A stretch of 64,000 nt of DNA from Saccharothrix sp. HUAS TT1 (GTDB taxonomy: Bacteria > Actinomycetota > Actinomycetes > Mycobacteriales > Pseudonocardiaceae): positions 124,001-188,000 of the forward strand of contig NZ_CP160453.1 of NCBI RefSeq assembly GCF_040744945.1, written 5' to 3'. Every line of letters starts with the position of its first letter. Position 1 is the first letter of the stretch. Under the pieces are notes generated by a model. It did no database searches. It saw nothing but the letters and a program-made list of their open reading frames with translations, and was not told the DNA's origin. Made by a program: the position numbers and the translations under genes. Below, in pieces: positions 28,450-35,856 of this stretch.

Positions 28450-28466
28450 CCAATGTCAGCGCTGAC
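28450..28466. promoter_or_regulatory. Element operator O1 (inverted copy, with GTCAGCGCTGAC palindrome)
   Basis: Read on the minus strand this is GTCAGCGCTGACATTGG, containing the perfect 12-bp palindrome GTCAGCGCTGAC (28455-28466) and the recurring GCGCTGACAT motif of the element. It lies 19 bp upstream of the leftward regulator gene. Confidence 0.55.
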
Positions 28467-28534
28467 CAGCATACAACCTGATAGGTCCAGCCAGGTCGCT
28501 GGCAGGTCATTTACCTCTGTCGGACCACCGGGGA

Positions 28535-28548
28535 GGCTGACATCAGCG
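28535..28548. promoter_or_regulatory. Element operator O2
   Basis: GGCTGACATCAGCG matches the element-wide motif CGCTGACATAAGCG at 12 of 14 positions. It lies 18 bp before the small membrane protein gene at 28566 and would overlap its promoter or leader. Confidence 0.55.
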
Positions 28549-28565
28549 AATCGTCTGAGGTGGTG

Positions 28566-28784
28566 ATGATCGTGGTGTGGAGTGAGTTGGCGAGTGATTT
28601 CACCGGGATCGCCTTGTTCCTGAGTTGGCTCGTGATCCCCCTGCTCTACGTCGTCGCCTTCGGCAGGCGGTACGTCCGGCAATGCCAGGAGAGCGCTCAA
28701 GCGGCGGTGTGGGCGCGTGACGAGGTGCGCCAGATCCGCGCGGATGAGAGGGAGGAAGATCATGACGTTGACACTGGTGAGTGA
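28566..28784 (+). CDS. Small membrane protein, 72 aa
   Basis: The product MIVVWSELASDFTGIALFLS... has one strong membrane segment (IALFLSWLVIPLLYVVAFG) followed by a charged cytoplasmic tail (RRYVRQCQESAQAAV, DEVRQIRADEREED). ATG 28566 is chosen because CTGAGG lies 5 nt upstream; two in-frame GTGs just before it are closer to that site. The next gene starts at 28762, overlapping by 23 bp, so they are coupled. Function is unknown; a role in transfer or membrane anchoring would fit the element. Confidence 0.6.
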   Translation: MIVVWSELASDFTGIALFLSWLVIPLLYVVAFGRRYVRQCQESAQAAVWARDEVRQIRADEREEDHDVDTGE

Positions 28785-29106
28785 GGATGACGGGGACGAG
28801 GGTGACTCCCTCTTCGATGACCCGGAGTTCGTCGCCGAGATCCAAGGGTTGGTCGACTACCAGGCACCGCGCCTGTTCGCCGTGGTGAAGGAGACCCGCA
28901 ACCCTGAAGACGCGCAGATCGCCGCGTGGGGGATGACCACTGCGAAGGGCGTCGAGGTCGTCCCGGTGCACGGTGGAGTGCAGATGAGCCTGCAATCTGC
29001 GGAGGCCGCCTTGATCTTCTTCAGGGAGGGTGGACGTGCGGTCCCGCACCTGGTGTGGGTCGGAGGGAACGACGCGAAGAGTGCCGGTCATGACGGAACC
29101 ACCTGA
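28762..29106 (+). CDS. Hypothetical protein, 114 aa (element-borne)
   Basis: This acidic soluble protein (MTLTLVSEDDGDEGDSLFDD...) has no domain I recognise. The ATG at 28762 follows a strong GGAGGAAG. It overlaps the preceding small membrane gene and, by 17 bp, the following HTH regulator, so the three genes form one tight operon. Small acidic proteins next to HTH/DUF5753 regulators are common in actinomycetes (compare the whiJ loci), and a partner role is plausible but unproven. Confidence 0.65.
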   Translation: MTLTLVSEDDGDEGDSLFDDPEFVAEIQGLVDYQAPRLFAVVKETRNPEDAQIAAWGMTTAKGVEVVPVHGGVQMSLQSAEAALIFFREGGRAVPHLVWVGGNDAKSAGHDGTT

Positions 29107-29944
29107 CCGCGCCTCGACCGCGTACCGGCGGGAGTTCGGTGAGGTGCTGCGCCGGTTGCGCAAGGCCCGTGGTCTGGGCATCGGTGAGGTCGCCGGTGGG
29201 GTGGGGTGGTCGTCGGCCAAGTTGAGCAAGCTGGAATCGGGCTTGCGTGGAACTGACGAGTGGGAGGTGGGCGTCCTTCTCGGCGCGGTCGGCGCTGACC
29301 GGGGGACGCGTGACTACGTCCGTGGGCTGATGTCGCCGGATCGTCGGGCGTTCGTGCGGAGCGTCGAGGGCACGATCGACACGTTGACGGGTGTGAGGTC
29401 GCAGGAGCGGTTGGCGTTGTCGATGCGGTGTTTCGAGCCGTTCGTGGTGCCGGCGCTGTTGCAGACCGAGGACTACATGCGCGCCGTGTTCCACGCTGAG
29501 GTCGGATTCGGCGAGTCGCACACCAGAGCCGTTTGGGCACGGCTGAACCGTCAGGATGCGTGGCGGTACAAGGAGACCGCCAGTGCGTTCTACGTTGCGG
29601 AGAACGCACTGGCGACCGTGGTCGGCGGTCCGGTGGTGATGCACGCGCAGATGTTGTGGCTGCACGGCGTGTCGCAGCACGCGGACGCGGTGGTGCGGAT
29701 CGTGCCTTCCTCCGCAGGGCTACCCGTGTTCACGAGTCGGGCGGTGGAGATGCACTTCTCCGGTGCGGCGGACCCGGTGGTGTACCTGGAGCTGGACGGG
29801 ATCACGACGTTCGTTGACGACCCGCCGGTGGTCAGGGCGTACCAGCAGCGGTTCGCGGTGTTGGGAGAGGTCTCGCTCGATCCCGACGCGTCTCGGGAGT
29901 TGATCGCGCGGCAGGCCGACCACTGGAGGGAACGGATCGAGTAG
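29090..29944 (+). CDS. XRE-family regulator with DUF5753 domain (WhiJ-like)
   Basis: The 284-residue protein has an XRE helix-turn-helix (FGEVLRRLRKARGLGIGEVA, then GVGWSSAKLSKLESGLRG) and a C-terminal DUF5753 domain (FEPFVVPALLQTEDYMRAVF, VYLELDGITTFVDDPPVVRAY). This architecture is typical of the WhiJ-type regulators that are abundant in actinomycetes and usually paired with a small partner protein. The start at 29090 overlaps the upstream gene by 17 bp; no strong Shine-Dalgarno site is visible, fitting translational coupling. A strong terminator follows. Confidence 0.87.
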   Translation: MTEPPDRASTAYRREFGEVLRRLRKARGLGIGEVAGGVGWSSAKLSKLESGLRGTDEWEVGVLLGAVGADRGTRDYVRGLMSPDRRAFVRSVEGTIDTLTGVRSQERLALSMRCFEPFVVPALLQTEDYMRAVFHAEVGFGESHTRAVWARLNRQDAWRYKETASAFYVAENALATVVGGPVVMHAQMLWLHGVSQHADAVVRIVPSSAGLPVFTSRAVEMHFSGAADPVVYLELDGITTFVDDPPVVRAYQQRFAVLGEVSLDPDASRELIARQADHWRERIE

Positions 29945-29947
29945 GAC

Positions 29948-30119
29948 GTGTGACGGCTGTGTGGCCGCACCTGGTCCGGGTGCGGCCACACAGCCGTTTC
30001 GGCACGTCGGGACGGGTCAGGCGTCACGCGCCGCACCCGTCACAGCTACTCGTTTGTGCTGGTCAAGCCTTCGGTTGCGTCCCTCCCGGTGGTGTGACGG
30101 CACGCGACCGGTGTGACGG
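29948..30119. repeat. TGTGACGG repeat cluster beside the translocase gene (candidate TraB recognition/clt locus)
   Basis: The 9-mer GTGTGACGG occurs at 29948-29956, 30092-30100 and 30111-30119, and an inverted TGTGACGG (CCGTCACA) at 30037-30044. The cluster directly abuts the 3' end of the FtsK/TraB-type gene. In Streptomyces plasmids the TraB C-terminal winged helix recognises 8-bp repeats in a clt locus near traB, so this is the natural candidate here. Confidence 0.5.
29954..29996. terminator. Strong hairpin terminator
   Basis: CGGCTGTGTGGCCGCACC (29954-29971) pairs perfectly with GGTGCGGCCACACAGCCG (29979-29996), an 18-bp stem with a 7-nt loop followed by TTTC. It ends the operon 28566-29944 and also lies downstream of the convergent translocase gene. 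Confidence 0.85.
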
Positions 30120-30120
30120 G

Positions 30121-32256
30121 TCATCGGTCATCTTCGACCACCTCTGCGTCGAGCACTCCGGCGTCACGGAACCGAACCGCTGCCGTCCTGATGTCGGCCG
30201 TGAGGTAACCGCGCACCTGGCGGGTGCCCTCGTCAGTGGTGACGCGGTCACGTGTCGGCCTGCACCCCACCTCCGCCATCTGGAGTCCGAACGACTTCGG
30301 GTCGATCTCCAGTGCGGTCACCAGCTCCGCCGTGGGCACGAAGTCACGTCCGTCCGATCGGAGATCGTCTCTCAGGTACTCCACAACGGACGCCAGCGGT
30401 TCAGGCAGCTCCACTCCCTCCGTTCGTTGGACCACGGTTCGGCCGCCGATGGCACGTGCGACCGCAGCGTGGTCGAGCATCGGCCGGTTGTCCTGCCCGG
30501 CCGCGTGACCGCTCAACGTGCCCTCTGCTTCCCGGAGTGTTCGGCCACGGGCGCAGATGGTCCGCCAGTCCTCGTTGGGCATGTAGTAGGTGCGGACCGT
30601 GGTGGCGAGTACGTCGGCTCCCGCTGTGGTCTCCCCGTCCGGTCGGAGGATGCCGACGCCTTTGTGCGTGGCGAGTAGTCGGCTGCTGTCGTAGCCGCGT
30701 GTGTTCATCTGTTCGCCCAGGACGATGTTGCTGTCGCGCCAGTCCATGACCCGCAGCGCGAACCGTGAGCCGAGTACGGCGCGGAGGTTGCTGGGGATGG
30801 TCTTGCTGTCCGGGCGTTGGGTGGCCAGCACGATGACGATCCCGGCCGCCGGTCCCTTGCGGGCCAGCCACGTCAGCAGCTCGCCGACGTACTCACCCGC
30901 CGTGAGCTTCTTGTCCTGCACCTCTAGCGGCGTCCGGTCCTCCAGCGGGATCTGCACTTCGTCAACGAAGATCGCTGTTACCGGCATGTCCAGGCTCGGG
31001 TCACGGGACATGGCGGGGGTGATCTTCGATTCGGGGCACACCTCGTCGTCCAGCTCCTGCATCCGGCGGTAGCGGCCCTGTACCTCGGCCACCAGCTCCA
31101 CGAGCCAGTCAACGAGGGCCAGCACGTGCGCGGACTCGTCACCGGCCATGAACCGGTGCGCGACTTGGGCCACCGCAGCCCAGTCCTTTCCGGCCTTGAA
31201 GTCGGCCACGTACAGGCGGGTGTGCGGGTCCAGGATCAAGCCCGCGGCTGCCAACCGTGCCGCGAAGGTCTTGCCTTGTCTCGGGATCGCGCCCACGAGC
31301 AACGACGTCCACACCAACGGCAGGTCCACCCGCCGCTGCCGCGCGTCACGACCGAACGGCACCGGACGCCACGCGTCCCACCGCTCAGCTCTCAGTAGAG
31401 GGGTCCGAAGCGGAGGTAACCCATAGGGGTCCTCGTCAGCTACCCACAGCGCTGCCCTGCCCGCGTGGCCACCGTTGCCGCGTACGCGCTCCACGATGAG
31501 CTGGACCTCGTCCACCGCCAGCGCTGACGCCAACGCCTCCCGGTTCTTGATCACGTCGGCTGCCTTGCGTGTGGCGGGCAGGTCCACGGTGACCGCCCAT
31601 CCGTCACCCTGGCGCGTGGCGCGTTCGACCAGCCGTAGGGTCTCCTCCTTGCCGATGAGCTTGGCGTCCCGGAACGCGTCCACGAGAACCTGGGGGTCCA
31701 TCGTCCACGTCAGCGTCCGTGGACCGGCCAGTACCGCTTTGCGACCAGGCGATCCATCCTTGCGGCGACCGAGCACCGCCAAGCCGACCGCGACCACTCC
31801 CCCACCGATCCAGAGCACCCGGTGCCCGTAGAGGAGATCGAGCACCGCGACCACCACACCAGCAGCCGTGAGAGTGGCGCCGGTGACCTTCCACCGGAAC
31901 AACCCCAACGCCCGGATGTCGGTGAACTTGTCCGCCAGCTTCTCCGACTGCTCGGCAGCGGCCCGGTAGTCGGCGACCCGCACCCACGACCGCCACCACC
32001 GCACCGCGACCACCAGCCCACGGGCAACCGCTCCAACGAACCTGAACGGCGACCGCAGCACCGCCACCACGAGATCCTTGACGGCCTGCACCACCAGCCG
32101 CCGCGACTTCAGCACAGCGGGCACACGTCGCGAACGCTGCCACCAGTCAGCGAGTCCCTGCGTCCACGGCTTGCGGGACGGCTGGTCGTTCACGAAGGCG
32201 TTCACGAGTTCACGGCGCGACGACTGCACCGGAAGCGAGACCTTCTCGCCGTTCAC
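30121..32256 (-). CDS. FtsK/SpoIIIE-type DNA translocase, TraB-like transfer protein
   Basis: The 711-residue protein has two N-terminal membrane segments (about 126-160) and a P-loop motor: Walker A GAIPRQGKT (322-330), Walker B TAIFVDEVQ (about 427-435), and LATQRPDSKTIPSNLRAVLG typical of FtsK/TraB ATPases. The last 80 residues (EYLRDDLRSDGRDFVPTAEL...) look like a winged helix that could bind recognition repeats. In AICEs a single such hexameric pump moves double-stranded DNA between mycelia. It is the last gene of the operon starting at 34007 and overlaps the preceding gene by 4 bp. The adjacent TGTGACGG repeats are its candidate binding sites. Confidence 0.9.
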   Translation of the reverse strand: MNGEKVSLPVQSSRRELVNAFVNDQPSRKPWTQGLADWWQRSRRVPAVLKSRRLVVQAVKDLVVAVLRSPFRFVGAVARGLVVAVRWWRSWVRVADYRAAAEQSEKLADKFTDIRALGLFRWKVTGATLTAAGVVVAVLDLLYGHRVLWIGGGVVAVGLAVLGRRKDGSPGRKAVLAGPRTLTWTMDPQVLVDAFRDAKLIGKEETLRLVERATRQGDGWAVTVDLPATRKAADVIKNREALASALAVDEVQLIVERVRGNGGHAGRAALWVADEDPYGLPPLRTPLLRAERWDAWRPVPFGRDARQRRVDLPLVWTSLLVGAIPRQGKTFAARLAAAGLILDPHTRLYVADFKAGKDWAAVAQVAHRFMAGDESAHVLALVDWLVELVAEVQGRYRRMQELDDEVCPESKITPAMSRDPSLDMPVTAIFVDEVQIPLEDRTPLEVQDKKLTAGEYVGELLTWLARKGPAAGIVIVLATQRPDSKTIPSNLRAVLGSRFALRVMDWRDSNIVLGEQMNTRGYDSSRLLATHKGVGILRPDGETTAGADVLATTVRTYYMPNEDWRTICARGRTLREAEGTLSGHAAGQDNRPMLDHAAVARAIGGRTVVQRTEGVELPEPLASVVEYLRDDLRSDGRDFVPTAELVTALEIDPKSFGLQMAEVGCRPTRDRVTTDEGTRQVRGYLTADIRTAAVRFRDAGVLDAEVVEDDR

Positions 32257-33062
32257 GACTGCTCACCCCGGTCCAGTTCACGTGTCAGCGTGGCCGCCAG
32301 ACGTGGCGACAGTCCGCGTGAGCACCCGGTGACCTCCCGGACCCACGAGGGCGTCACTGTGGTCCCTGGTGTCCACGCCGCCCGTGCTGCCGCCAGGTAC
32401 TCGCCGAACGTGGTTCGGCTGCCCGCGCGCTTGCTCCTGGTGCTCGCACGCGGTCGCGGTTCATGAACAGTCGCGGGCGTGCGCCGGTCAGCTTCCGTGA
32501 ACGCTGCCGATACGGCTTCGGTCAGCTTGTCGCGGAGGTCGGTGACCGCCTCCGCCGCGACGAACACCACCAGCGGCGGCACCGAGTGCAGTACGACCCC
32601 GGACAGCGACCCGGCCGCGTACGACGCCCAGGTGTTCATGACGTAGGTGGCAGCGAGCGTGAACCACTTCGCCCTCCGCACCCACGGCCCCGTCCGCACC
32701 CGATACCGCGCCGTCACCTGCTCCGCCCGCAGGATCGCCAACAGCACGAGCGACACCGTGGGATCGAGCAGCCACGCCGCCAACCACGGCAGCGACCACA
32801 CCGGCGCGTCACCGGCCGCGAAGTGCTGGACGTTGGTCATGGTGAACCCGAGACCGAGCACGATCCCCGCCCAGCACAACCGGTCGACCTGCGCCCGTAC
32901 CCGCTCGACCCGCAACGCCACTACGTCCGGCCGCGCCTGGTGCGCCCGCAGCTCCGCCGCTTCGACAGCCTCCCGTGCGAGCCTGGCCGCCGTGCTCTCG
33001 TCCGGCGCGGCGGGTGGCCGCCCGGAGGCGACCACCCTTCCCACGCCCTTCGGTGCGCTCAC
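32253..33062 (-). CDS. Spread-type membrane protein (SpdB/DUF2637-like)
   Basis: A 269-residue protein with four hydrophobic segments (LCWAGIVLGLGFTMTNVQHF, LPWLAAWLLDPTVSLVLLAIL, WFTLAATYVMNTWASYAAGS, SVPPLVVFVAAEAV) and a basic C-terminal tail, matching the DUF2637/SpdB-like proteins beside traB in actinomycete plasmids and AICEs, where they support intramycelial spread. GTG 33062 overlaps the preceding stop codon (GTGA), and its own stop overlaps the translocase start, so all are coupled. Confidence 0.8.
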   Translation of the reverse strand: MSAPKGVGRVVASGRPPAAPDESTAARLAREAVEAAELRAHQARPDVVALRVERVRAQVDRLCWAGIVLGLGFTMTNVQHFAAGDAPVWSLPWLAAWLLDPTVSLVLLAILRAEQVTARYRVRTGPWVRRAKWFTLAATYVMNTWASYAAGSLSGVVLHSVPPLVVFVAAEAVTDLRDKLTEAVSAAFTEADRRTPATVHEPRPRASTRSKRAGSRTTFGEYLAAARAAWTPGTTVTPSWVREVTGCSRGLSPRLAATLTRELDRGEQS

Positions 33063-33388
33063 CGTCGATCACCCCTGCGTCGTGGGCCGTCCACCGCAGT
33101 CACCGTCAGTGCCTTCGTGAGCGTGTAGGCGGAGAACAACGCCGGTAGACCGAGCACCACCCAGAGCAGCGTGGAGTCACGGCCGTGGGTGATCACCAGC
33201 CACTGCACACTCACGATGACTCCGGCCGTCACGAGCACCCGACCCGTGAGTGAGAGCAACCGGGCACCGGCACGCGCGGTGTCAGCCGCAGCTTTCGCCT
33301 TACGTGAGCCGGCCCGCCACACCATCACCAGCGCCAGCAACACACCGACGCCAGCGAGTACCTGGGTAACCGTCAGGTTGATCGTCAT
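33059..33388 (-). CDS. Small membrane protein (Spd-like), 109 aa
   Basis: The protein MTINLTVTQVLAGVGVLLAL... has three hydrophobic segments (VTQVLAGVGVLLALVMVW, LVTAGVIVSVQWLVIT, TLLWVVLGLPALFSAYTL). Size, topology and place in the operon fit the small spread proteins of conjugative actinomycete elements. The ATG at 33388 overlaps the end of whiB and follows a GGTGGG-type site; a longer in-frame start at 33535 inside whiB was rejected. Confidence 0.72.
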   Translation of the reverse strand: MTINLTVTQVLAGVGVLLALVMVWRAGSRKAKAAADTARAGARLLSLTGRVLVTAGVIVSVQWLVITHGRDSTLLWVVLGLPALFSAYTLTKALTVTAVDGPRRRGDRR

Positions 33389-33729
33389 GACGACCCACCC
33401 ATCTGGCCACGCCGCGACAGCCACACCGGGTACAGGGCACGCCGGTCCTCGGTGGACAGGCCACCCCACAGACCGACCGTGCCGGCACCGGCCGTGCGCA
33501 ACTCCAACTCCAGACACGCACGCCGCGCCGAGCACTCAGCACACAACCGGGCCGCCAACTCCCGTTCGGTCAACTCCTCCCCGTCCCACTCGGGAGACTC
33601 GTCAACCGGCACCAACCACAAGCACCGGCCGTCCCGCGTGACGATCTCCAACAGCACCTCGTCCGGTACCGCCGCGAACCGGTCGAGGTCCGCCGCGATC
33701 ACCTCGAAGTAGTCCTCCGGGTTCACCAC
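33385..33729 (-). CDS. WhiB-family Fe-S regulator (element-borne)
   Basis: The 114-residue protein has the four cluster-binding cysteines Cys36, Cys63, Cys66 and Cys72 (C-x26-C-x2-C-x5-C) and the turn VGLWGGLSTEDRR that defines WhiB-like proteins, which hold a [4Fe-4S] cluster and act with sigma factor region 4. A start at GTG 33729 or 33726 is possible; the latter gives a 4-bp overlap with the excisionase stop. WhiB-like genes are known passengers of actinobacterial phages and elements. It may tune the transfer operon or host development. Confidence 0.85.
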   Translation of the reverse strand: MVNPEDYFEVIAADLDRFAAVPDEVLLEIVTRDGRCLWLVPVDESPEWDGEELTERELAARLCAECSARRACLELELRTAGAGTVGLWGGLSTEDRRALYPVWLSRRGQMGGSS

Positions 33730-34007
33730 GAGGCACCCCCGGTCAGCCGGGCAGCCTCACGGGCCATTCGCCGTTCAGCCGCCATACCGACCACGTCGAC
33801 CACTCCCCCGGAGTCGACGGCCCTCCGGGCCATCTCCTCAACCGCCCGCGCCGGCACCACGTACCGCGTGCGGACGCGGATGGCAGGGAAGGCGTCTTCC
33901 CGGATCGCCCGGTACAGCGTCGCCGGCGCGATGCGCATGAGGCGCGCTGCCTCGCGCACCGTGTAGAAGGTGGGCGAACCAGCGCCCCCGTCAGTTGTCG
34001 CACTCAT
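33723..34007 (-). CDS. xis: Excisionase / MerR-like HTH protein
   Basis: A 94-residue protein with a winged helix of the excisionase family: FYTVREAARLMRIAPATLYR then AIREDAFPAIRVRTRYVVPA, ending in a helical tail. Such proteins bend the attachment arms and direct integrase towards excision. It is the first gene of the leftward operon xis-whiB-spd-spd-translocase, so excision and transfer would be switched on together, unlike pSAM2, where xis sits next to int. Three copies of the CGCT-N6-AGCG motif lie upstream. Confidence 0.85.
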   Translation of the reverse strand: MSATTDGGAGSPTFYTVREAARLMRIAPATLYRAIREDAFPAIRVRTRYVVPARAVEEMARRAVDSGGVVDVVGMAAERRMAREAARLTGGASW

Positions 34008-34045
34008 TGGTCATGCCTCCGAAAGACTGATTTCACCGCCCGGAG

Positions 34046-34059
34046 CGCTGACATAAGCG
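34046..34059. promoter_or_regulatory. Element operator O3
   Basis: CGCTGACATAAGCG, a CGCT-N6-AGCG inverted repeat, 39 bp upstream of the xis start. A second copy lies 33 bp further, about three helical turns, with an AT-rich spacer between them. Confidence 0.65.
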
Positions 34060-34078
34060 TTGATTATCAATCAATAAC

Positions 34079-34092
34079 CGCTGATGTAAGCG
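34079..34092. promoter_or_regulatory. Element operator O4
   Basis: CGCTGATGTAAGCG matches O3 at 12 of 14 positions in the same orientation. It lies mid-way between the divergent xis operon and the small XRE gene. Confidence 0.65.
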
Positions 34093-34119
34093 ATAGATCC
34101 GGAATCGGTCTGAACGGCG

Positions 34120-34133
34120 CGCTAATGTCGGCG
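34120..34133. promoter_or_regulatory. Element operator O5 (inverted)
   Basis: CGCTAATGTCGGCG, read on the minus strand as CGCCGACATTAGCG, matches O3 closely in inverted orientation. It lies 25 bp upstream of the small XRE regulator at 34159. Confidence 0.6.
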
Positions 34134-34158
34134 CTGAGGGCGGAGCACGGAGGCGTAT

Positions 34159-34533
34159 GTGAAAGAGGATTGGTCGGCAGTCGCGGGGGCGGTCAACGCC
34201 CGTGCGACCGAGCTGGCGCTGAAGCAGCGGGAACTCGCGGAGAAGTCGGGCGTCTCCCTGGCGATCGTGCGAGAGATCCAACAGGGCCGAATCCAACGCC
34301 GGCGCAACCCGCGTACGCTCGAAGCGCTGTCGATCGCGCTCGACTGGCACCCACAGCACCTGACAGCGGTTCTCAACGGCCAGAACCCGCCCGCGGCAGA
34401 CGCCACCGCGGCACCGGTCGACAACCCAGTGATTCCGCTGCTGAACACGATCATCCGCGAGATTCGCGGACTGCGCGCCCAACTCGGGACGCTCACCAAC
34501 CGGCTTGACGACGAGGCGCGAAGAAAGGACTGA
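34159..34533 (+). CDS. Small XRE-family repressor (likely master regulator of the element)
   Basis: The 124-residue protein is an XRE helix-turn-helix (ALKQRELAEKSGVSLAIVRE, IQQGRIQRRRNPRTLEALSI, about residues 20-60) with a helical tail. GTG 34159 follows CGGAGG at 34148-34153. It is divergent from the xis-transfer operon, and the gap holds operators O3-O5, the layout of a lysogeny-type switch. I infer that it represses excision and transfer; the DNA target is not proven. Confidence 0.83.
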   Translation: MKEDWSAVAGAVNARATELALKQRELAEKSGVSLAIVREIQQGRIQRRRNPRTLEALSIALDWHPQHLTAVLNGQNPPAADATAAPVDNPVIPLLNTIIREIRGLRAQLGTLTNRLDDEARRKD

Positions 34534-34619
34534 TTCGCGGTAGTCGTTCGGCGGTTCCTGCGTCGCTGTCATGGCAACAGCAGACCGCTGAACGGGGGGA
34601 CGAAATAATTGTCAGCGGC

Positions 34620-34646
34620 TAACACCGCACCTGTTAGGTGGTGTTA
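34620..34646. promoter_or_regulatory. Inverted repeat upstream of the XRE-TPR gene
   Basis: TAACACC-gc-ACCT-gtt-AGGT-GGTGTTA forms a near-perfect inverted repeat 38 bp before the gene at 34684. It could be an operator for that regulator or a leader hairpin. Confidence 0.5.
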
Positions 34647-34683
34647 AGTCCGCAGGTCACGGCCTCAGGGGACGGGGGAGAGC

Positions 34684-35856
34684 GTGGCAGGACAGGGACG
34701 TGGTCGCCCGCCGCTCACGCGACTACAGGCCATCCGCAGGGAGTCCGGACGCACCCAAGCACAGGTCGTACGCTACTTCCTCGCCAGAGGACAAGCACTA
34801 GGCATACCCGTAGCCAGCGAGTCGGCGTTGTCGGTCATGCTGTCCCGCTGGGAGAACGGCCGCGTAGAGGTAACCGATTCCGGCTACCAACGCCTGTTCC
34901 GCGAGTTCTACGGCCGAACCAACGAAGAGCTAGGCTTCCCGCCTGGACACCTGAACGAACCGGCCGAAGAACTCCGCAGCCGCTTGATCGTCGCACGCAG
35001 CATCGACCGCGAAACACTCGATCTGTTCCAACGCCAAGTGAACGACCTGCGCAACTCTGATGCACGATTCGGCGCCGTCGTCGTTCTTGACCAGTTGAAC
35101 AACCTCGTCCGCCAGATGGAAAGTGTCAAGACGTTCAGCGTGAGCACGCAGCACCGGGAACGCTTGGCAGCGATCCTCACCGACGCCCGCACTCTAGCCG
35201 GGTGGACAGCGCTCGACCGAGGTTCCCAACTACAGGCTTGGCAGTACCACGAGGATGCCAAGGTGTCCGCCCGCGAAGCAGACTCACCGCATCTGCTGGC
35301 GCACGCCACAGCACAGCAAGCCGTGATCCTCTTGGACATCGGCGAACCTGCTGGCGCAGTCGAACTGTTGGAGTACGCGCGCAACGTAGCCGAGAACCAA
35401 GCCCCGTTCCTCTTCCGGAGCTGGCTCGCCGCAGCGCACGGAGAAGGACTCGCAGCGGCCGGACGCCACGACGAGTCCCTACGCGCCTTCGATGAGGCGC
35501 AGACACTCCTGCCCACGAACTCGATGGACCCCGAGCTGCCACACCTCATGCTCAACGATGGCCACCTAGCCAGGTGGCGCGGCAGCGCCTTGGTGCGTCT
35601 CGCCGATCACAACGCCGTCACCAATCTTGAAGCGGCAGTGCGGGAACTGGAGACGTCCCCACACTCCGCCATCCGCGCCCAACTGCATATGTATGCAGAC
35701 CTGGCCTTTGCCTACGCCACCGCAGGCGACAGCAAGGGAGCACTGAACTACGCGGCCAAGGCTCGCCAACTAGCCTCCCGCATCGGCTCCGACCGCCAAC
35801 GCCAGCGCCTAGCCAAGCTCCAACTACCCGAGATCGGCGGACCCGGCGTTGCGTGA
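34684..35856 (+). CDS. HTH regulator with TPR-like domain, paralogue of 27277-28431
   Basis: A 390-residue protein with an N-terminal XRE-like region (LTRLQAIRRESGRTQAQVVR, VMLSRWENGRVEVTDSGYQRL) and a TPR-like helical domain (ATAQQAVILLDIGEPAGAVEL, AHGEGLAAAGRHDESLRAFDE) ending RQRQRLAKLQLPE. The shared blocks with the protein at 27277-28431 show common ancestry. GTG 34684 follows GGGGGAGA. Its codon use is less GC-biased than the chromosome. The 3' end overlaps the convergent Nudix gene by 33 bp. In pSAM2 regulators next to a Nudix gene control transfer; a similar role is inferred. Confidence 0.82.
   Translation: MAGQGRGRPPLTRLQAIRRESGRTQAQVVRYFLARGQALGIPVASESALSVMLSRWENGRVEVTDSGYQRLFREFYGRTNEELGFPPGHLNEPAEELRSRLIVARSIDRETLDLFQRQVNDLRNSDARFGAVVVLDQLNNLVRQMESVKTFSVSTQHRERLAAILTDARTLAGWTALDRGSQLQAWQYHEDAKVSAREADSPHLLAHATAQQAVILLDIGEPAGAVELLEYARNVAENQAPFLFRSWLAAAHGEGLAAAGRHDESLRAFDEAQTLLPTNSMDPELPHLMLNDGHLARWRGSALVRLADHNAVTNLEAAVRELETSPHSAIRAQLHMYADLAFAYATAGDSKGALNYAAKARQLASRIGSDRQRQRLAKLQLPEIGGPGVA

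Noticed and set aside
28762..29944. Toxin-antitoxin pair (114-aa protein plus HTH/DUF5753)
   Set aside because: Tight overlap fits, but the small protein resembles no toxin and DUF5753 regulators usually control development-type partners; not enough evidence.
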